Positions 60,667 to 64,000 of a stretch of DNA of 64,000 nucleotides are shown in pieces. The first letter of the stretch is position 1; every line of letters starts with the position of its first letter. The translations under genes and the position numbers were made by a program. Under the pieces are notes generated by a model. It saw only the letters and a list, made by a program, of their open reading frames with translations. It had not been told where the DNA came from and did no database searches. Origin of the DNA: JBBDYH01 sp040901795 (lineage in GTDB: Bacteria > Planctomycetota > Planctomycetia > Pirellulales > JALHPA01); assembly GCA_040901795.1 (NCBI GenBank), contig JBBDYH010000067.1, forward strand, positions 1 through 64,000. The letters are read 5' to 3'.

Positions 60667-61710
60667 ATGGCCGGATTGACCCTGTTGCGGCAGCACAATC
60701 CCTTGAGCAGTACGACACGGCAGCGACAACTGTTGGAGGTGCAGGGAAACACAAAACGATTCGACCAGGCGCTGCGCGAGTCCGGGCTCGCACCGCTGCG
60801 AGCTTGCAGCATCGAGGTCCTCCAAGTCAACGTCGGCAAAGTTTGCAATCAGACCTGCCATCACTGCCACGTCGACGCGGGACCGGACCGCCGCGAGAGC
60901 ATGAGCCACGAGACAATGGCCGCCTGTTTGCACGTGCTCGAATCCGCGGGCATCCCCACGCTCGACATTACCGGCGGCGCCCCGGAGATGAATCCCAATT
61001 TTCGCTGGTTAGTCAACGAAGCGCACCGATTGGGCCGGCACATTGTGGATCGCTGCAACCTGACGATTCTCCTCGCGCCAAGGTATGAAGACCTTCCCGA
61101 GTTCTTGGCCGAACACCGGGTCGAGATTGTGGCCTCGCTGCCGTGTTATCTCGCCGAGAATACCAATCGGCAGCGCGGCGAAGGCGTCTTCGAGCGTTCC
61201 ATCCAGGCGCTGCGGCGGCTCAACGACCTTGGTTACGGCCGGCCGGAGACCGGCCTCATGCTCAAGCTCGTTTATAATCCGCTCGGTCCCCAATTGCCGC
61301 CGGACCAGCAGCAGTTGGAAACAGCGTACCGTAAAGAGCTGCATGCACAGTACGGCGTGGTGTTCAATCGGCTCTTCACGATCACCAACATGCCGATCAG
61401 CCGTTTTCTCGACGACCTGGTGGCCCACGATCGATTGGACGAATACATGCGCCTGCTGGTTGCGGCCTACAACCCCCGCGCGGCGGCGAGCGTGATGTGC
61501 CGCACGATGTTGTCGGTCGGCTGGGACGGCAGGCTGTACGATTGCGATTTCAATCAGATGCTCGACTTGGAGCTGGGTGCGGGAATGCCGCGGCACATCA
61601 GTCAGTTTGATGCGGAGCTCTTGCGTAATCGGCCGATCGTCGTCGGCCAGCACTGCTTCGGCTGCACGGCCGGCTGCGGTTCTGGCTGCTCCGGGGCCAT
61701 TGTCTCGTAG
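60667..61710 (+). CDS. arsS: Arsenosugar biosynthesis radical SAM protein
   Basis: A 347-residue radical SAM enzyme. The 4Fe-4S cluster motif is CNQTCHHC (Cys60, Cys64, Cys67), and the SAM glycine region is DITGGAPEMN. The C-terminal half has the DUF3641-type cysteines (MCRTMLSVGWDGRLYDCDFN and HCFGCTAGCGSGC). ArsS adds the 5'-deoxyadenosyl group to dimethylarsenite, the first step to arsenosugars, so it works right after ArsM. AAGGAG lies six bases ahead. The two genes form an operon. Confidence 0.9.
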   Translation: MAGLTLLRQHNPLSSTTRQRQLLEVQGNTKRFDQALRESGLAPLRACSIEVLQVNVGKVCNQTCHHCHVDAGPDRRESMSHETMAACLHVLESAGIPTLDITGGAPEMNPNFRWLVNEAHRLGRHIVDRCNLTILLAPRYEDLPEFLAEHRVEIVASLPCYLAENTNRQRGEGVFERSIQALRRLNDLGYGRPETGLMLKLVYNPLGPQLPPDQQQLETAYRKELHAQYGVVFNRLFTITNMPISRFLDDLVAHDRLDEYMRLLVAAYNPRAAASVMCRTMLSVGWDGRLYDCDFNQMLDLELGAGMPRHISQFDAELLRNRPIVVGQHCFGCTAGCGSGCSGAIVS

Positions 61711-61719
61711 AGCCTGCGA

Positions 61720-62859
61720 TCAAGGTTGCTGGCGAACACTGCGCTGGTTCTGTTCCATCACCTGGAACAGCTCCGCCTGCGGTCGAAACGCGTACCAGGC
61801 AAACCAGAACGAGTACATCCAGCGCACTTTGTCATCCGCCTTCGTAACTCGCGCGCTCTTCGCTTCAGCGTTGTACTCGATCGTAAAGCGACTCCCGCCG
61901 AGCGACTCTTCCAGCGGCCCCTTGAGCCTTGCCAACTCGCGCAGCGGATACGCACGTGCTTGGTCACCGACGAAAACGCCGAGCACCGCCTCCTTGGCCG
62001 GCAGTCGATCGCTCTGTGGCCTGGCGGGGAACATCAAATCGGCTGAGCCGAGGTAGGCCTCGTAGGGATTGGCGCGGTAATCGCGGCGGTGACCGGTGTT
62101 CGCGTCCAACACGAGGGTATTGGGAAATCGTGTTCGCCAGTCTTGCCAAGTCGTGACCTCGAACGGCACGAGGTCGAGCGTCTTGTCGCGTGCCGGCCCC
62201 GAGACACCGCTGCCGGCGATCTGAGACCACAGGCTCTCCGGCTTGCCCTTCCGGTCGTACATCAGCACGTTGCTGTTGTACAGCAGTCCCGACACGCCGA
62301 ACTCACGCTCGCCGAGCGGTGTCCGACGATCGAACACGGCGGTCGAGTCGCACAGGGGGCAGTAGGTGACGGCGACCGGCATCCGTCCCACCGTGTCGTT
62401 GACGACCTCGTGGTAATTGAGGATTCGCAGCGGGTAGGCTTTGGCCTCGCGGCCGCTGGCGATGCCCACCACTCGATCGCGGTCCTGCAAGTATGTCGCC
62501 TGTCTGGCGGTAACGAACTTGGGCGAGCTGATCGCGGGGATGCCATCTTTCGGCGGCCCCCCGGCATGAATTTCCTCAAGGGGAATCGAAGTGCCGCGCA
62601 AATCGAACGAGCGCTGGGCAGAGTCGCCAGCTCCGCCCTGCTGCGCTACGGCATTTTCCAGAGGACTGTAAACCAGTAGCCACCAGAATTCGCGGTCGCG
62701 GTAGACCTTCCACGCTGCGGTAAGCATTAAGACCACGGCTACCGTCAAGAGGAGCCCGGATCGACGGTTATGGCGGACGGGCGCCACCGTCGATTTTGTG
62801 TCGGCGCTGACGTCCTCGTTCAGGCTCCGATCGTCTATGGCGTGCAGCGTGTCGGTCAT
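61720..62859 (-). CDS. Membrane-anchored DUF3179 protein
   Basis: A 379-residue protein with one N-terminal helix (SGLLLTVAVVLMLTAAWKVY) and a DUF3179 domain marked by YHEVVNDTVG, VTYCPLCDST and SGLLYNSNVLMYDR. The CPLC pair could bind metal or undergo redox change; the domain's role is unknown. It should face the periplasm. AAAGGGAAG before ATG 62859 fixes the start. It is convergent with arsS, with nine bases between the stops, and a Crp-like site lies 66 bases upstream. Confidence 0.85.
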   Translation of the reverse strand: MTDTLHAIDDRSLNEDVSADTKSTVAPVRHNRRSGLLLTVAVVLMLTAAWKVYRDREFWWLLVYSPLENAVAQQGGAGDSAQRSFDLRGTSIPLEEIHAGGPPKDGIPAISSPKFVTARQATYLQDRDRVVGIASGREAKAYPLRILNYHEVVNDTVGRMPVAVTYCPLCDSTAVFDRRTPLGEREFGVSGLLYNSNVLMYDRKGKPESLWSQIAGSGVSGPARDKTLDLVPFEVTTWQDWRTRFPNTLVLDANTGHRRDYRANPYEAYLGSADLMFPARPQSDRLPAKEAVLGVFVGDQARAYPLRELARLKGPLEESLGGSRFTIEYNAEAKSARVTKADDKVRWMYSFWFAWYAFRPQAELFQVMEQNQRSVRQQP

Positions 62860-62924
62860 TGGACTTCCCTTTCTGTTGACTAGGTCACTTACCGACACGT
62901 TACCGCGCCGCTGCCGAGGTCAAC

Positions 62925-62940
62925 CGTGAGGCGTATTACA
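62925..62940. promoter_or_regulatory. Crp/Fnr-like site CGTGA-GGCGTA-TTACA
   Basis: It lies 66 bases before the DUF3179 start on the minus strand; the first base deviates. Confidence 0.5.
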
Positions 62941-62995
62941 GAACGTGGAAGTGCAACGGGAAACAGGCAGTGAATAATCCGTGGAGCAGCGTCAC

Positions 62996-63011
62996 TGTGA
63001 ACCGCCTTACA
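62996..63011. promoter_or_regulatory. Crp/Fnr-like site TGTGA-ACCGCC-TTACA
   Basis: It lies 106 bases before the tandem-YHS gene. It is 71 bases from the other site in the same divergent region, centre to centre. Confidence 0.6.
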
Positions 63012-63116
63012 GAACCATTTCGTCAACAAGGGCATAATGTCGCTCGTTCTTGAGTGAGCCGACGACGAGAGGCTATTACTTGTTCCAATCCCAGGCTTGT
63101 TAAGGGGACAGCGCAC

Positions 63117-64000
63117 ATGACGACTTTCTCGCTGGTAAACCGTCTGCTGTTGATAGCGTTGCTATTTACCGTCGCCGCCGCACAGTCCCGAGCACGGGCC
63201 CAGAGTGCCGTCGATCGACCGAAGGCGAAACTTGGTCTGGCCGGTCATTGCAGCGTGTGCCTGAATGAGATGAAGCAATGGGTGAAGGGAGACGCGAACC
63301 ATTCCGTTGTCTACGACGGCCGCGAGTATCGATTTCCGAGCGCCAAAGAACTGAAGATGTTTCAGGAGAGGCCGGACAAGTACGTGCCGGTCCTGCACGG
63401 CGATGACGTTGTGGAGTTTGCGGAGCGGAATCGCCGGGTGCCCGGCAGCCTGAACCAGGGCGTGCGACACAACGGACGGATCTACTTGTTCGCCGATGCC
63501 CGCAACAAGCAGATTTTCCAGACGGAATTGGAACGCTATGCCGACGCCGACCTGGCCCTGGCGGGCAACTGCGCGGTATGTTCAGCCGAGATGAAGAAGG
63601 CGGTACCCGGCAAATCAGAGTTCACTGCGCATTACGACGGGCTTCGATACCAATTCCCCTCCGAAAAGGAGCGGGCCATGTTTCAGAAGAACCCGGCGAA
63701 GTACGTTGCCGCCGCAGCGCGCGTGGCGTTGAAAGATACAGGCAAGGCAAGCCAGGTGTCGATCGAAGGGACAACGGCCTGCGCCGGTTGTCAGTACGGC
63801 GTCGGGCCGCTCGGCGCACCCGACGAAATGGGGTTGGCAATCGATTCGGCCGACGGCAAGGTGTATATCGTCGAGGACGCGCACAACCGCTATGCCAAGG
63901 TCTACCAAGACCGCTTCGACGGACTGTCGGTGCGGCTGACGGGAAGCGTGATCAAGCAGGACGGCAAGTTCCGCTGGGTGCGGCCCACGCGTCTTGAGCT
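63117..64000 (+). CDS. Exported protein with tandem YHS-like domains, runs off the window
   Basis: An open frame of at least 294 codons with no stop before the window ends. A signal peptide (LLLIALLFTVAAAQSRARAQ) is followed by two YHS-like units. Each has a CxxC (Cys45/Cys48 and Cys152/Cys155), a strand VYDGREYRFPSAKE or HYDGLRYQFPSEKE, and an F-x4-P-x-KYV end. A third CxxC (Cys222/Cys225, TACAGCQYG) opens a C-terminal part of other type. YHS domains bind metal ions, often copper. AAGGGG lies nine bases before the ATG, and a Crp-like site is upstream. A periplasmic metal-binding role is inferred. Confidence 0.75.
   Translation, partial: MTTFSLVNRLLLIALLFTVAAAQSRARAQSAVDRPKAKLGLAGHCSVCLNEMKQWVKGDANHSVVYDGREYRFPSAKELKMFQERPDKYVPVLHGDDVVEFAERNRRVPGSLNQGVRHNGRIYLFADARNKQIFQTELERYADADLALAGNCAVCSAEMKKAVPGKSEFTAHYDGLRYQFPSEKERAMFQKNPAKYVAAAARVALKDTGKASQVSIEGTTACAGCQYGVGPLGAPDEMGLAIDSADGKVYIVEDAHNRYAKVYQDRFDGLSVRLTGSVIKQDGKFRWVRPTRLE

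Overview
The window (about 60% GC by eye) looks like a chromosomal segment of a planctomycete, probably of the Pirellulales type. The evidence is a DUF1559 pilin-like protein with a type IV prepilin N-terminus, an RHS giant with an LEPRxLL-like N-terminal signal, small membrane proteins with NPYRAPE or FTLRTLFAL starts, a PEP-CTERM protein, many dispersed palindromic repeats, and long lone genes with few compact operons.

Layout. 0-5.4 kb: a YheT-like hydrolase, then reductive pyrimidine catabolism (dihydropyrimidinase, PreA-type dihydropyrimidine dehydrogenase, beta-ureidopropionase-type amidase) with a hicAB toxin-antitoxin pair inside it. 5.5-9.5 kb: a BRCT-MerR-TPR protein, an EF-hand membrane protein and a frameshifted HTH gene. 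9.6-13.4 kb: an accessory patch with a three-gene HEPN cassette behind a palindrome, a tRNA-like relic, a dead IS1-type transposase, a DNA-methylase C-terminal relic and repeats. 13.4-18.6 kb: dnaE, carrying two in-frame palindromic insertions, rtcA and tRNA-Arg(TCG). 18.8-31.6 kb: DUF1559 protein, thioredoxin-fold protein, AI-2E-type permease, a YhaN/YhaO-like ATPase-nuclease pair, a CehA/McbA-type PHP protein and a glycosyltransferase. 31.9-44.1 kb: a 2458-residue RHS protein with a low-GC C-terminal tip, a small membrane protein, two near-identical RAYT (REP-associated tyrosine transposase) elements, a 5'-truncated ORF and a broken third RAYT-like gene. 44.7-50.3 kb: zinc-ribbon membrane protein, MalQ, DksA-like protein, SprT-like protein, peroxiredoxin. 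50.3-64 kb: a redox, arsenic and envelope block around a Crp/Fnr-family regulator.

The most notable feature is in this last block. A motif of the form TGTGA-N6-TYACA occurs eight times between 51.7 and 63.0 kb, nearly always between divergent genes, and once more (one mismatch) in front of the HEPN cassette. The Crp/Fnr protein encoded in the middle carries an Arg-Glu pair at the start of its recognition helix, as E. coli CRP does, and CRP reads TGTGA. I infer a local regulon covering HEAT-redoxin, PEP-CTERM, small membrane protein, lipoprotein, Tat-like zinc-finger protein, VTT protein plus AhpD-like protein, membrane thioredoxin, CsrA (perhaps with ArsM-ArsS), DUF3179 and a tandem-YHS protein.

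All calls rest on reading the sequence and on family knowledge; no database search was run. Start codons were moved from the longest ORF where a ribosome binding site, signal peptide or overlap argued for it.
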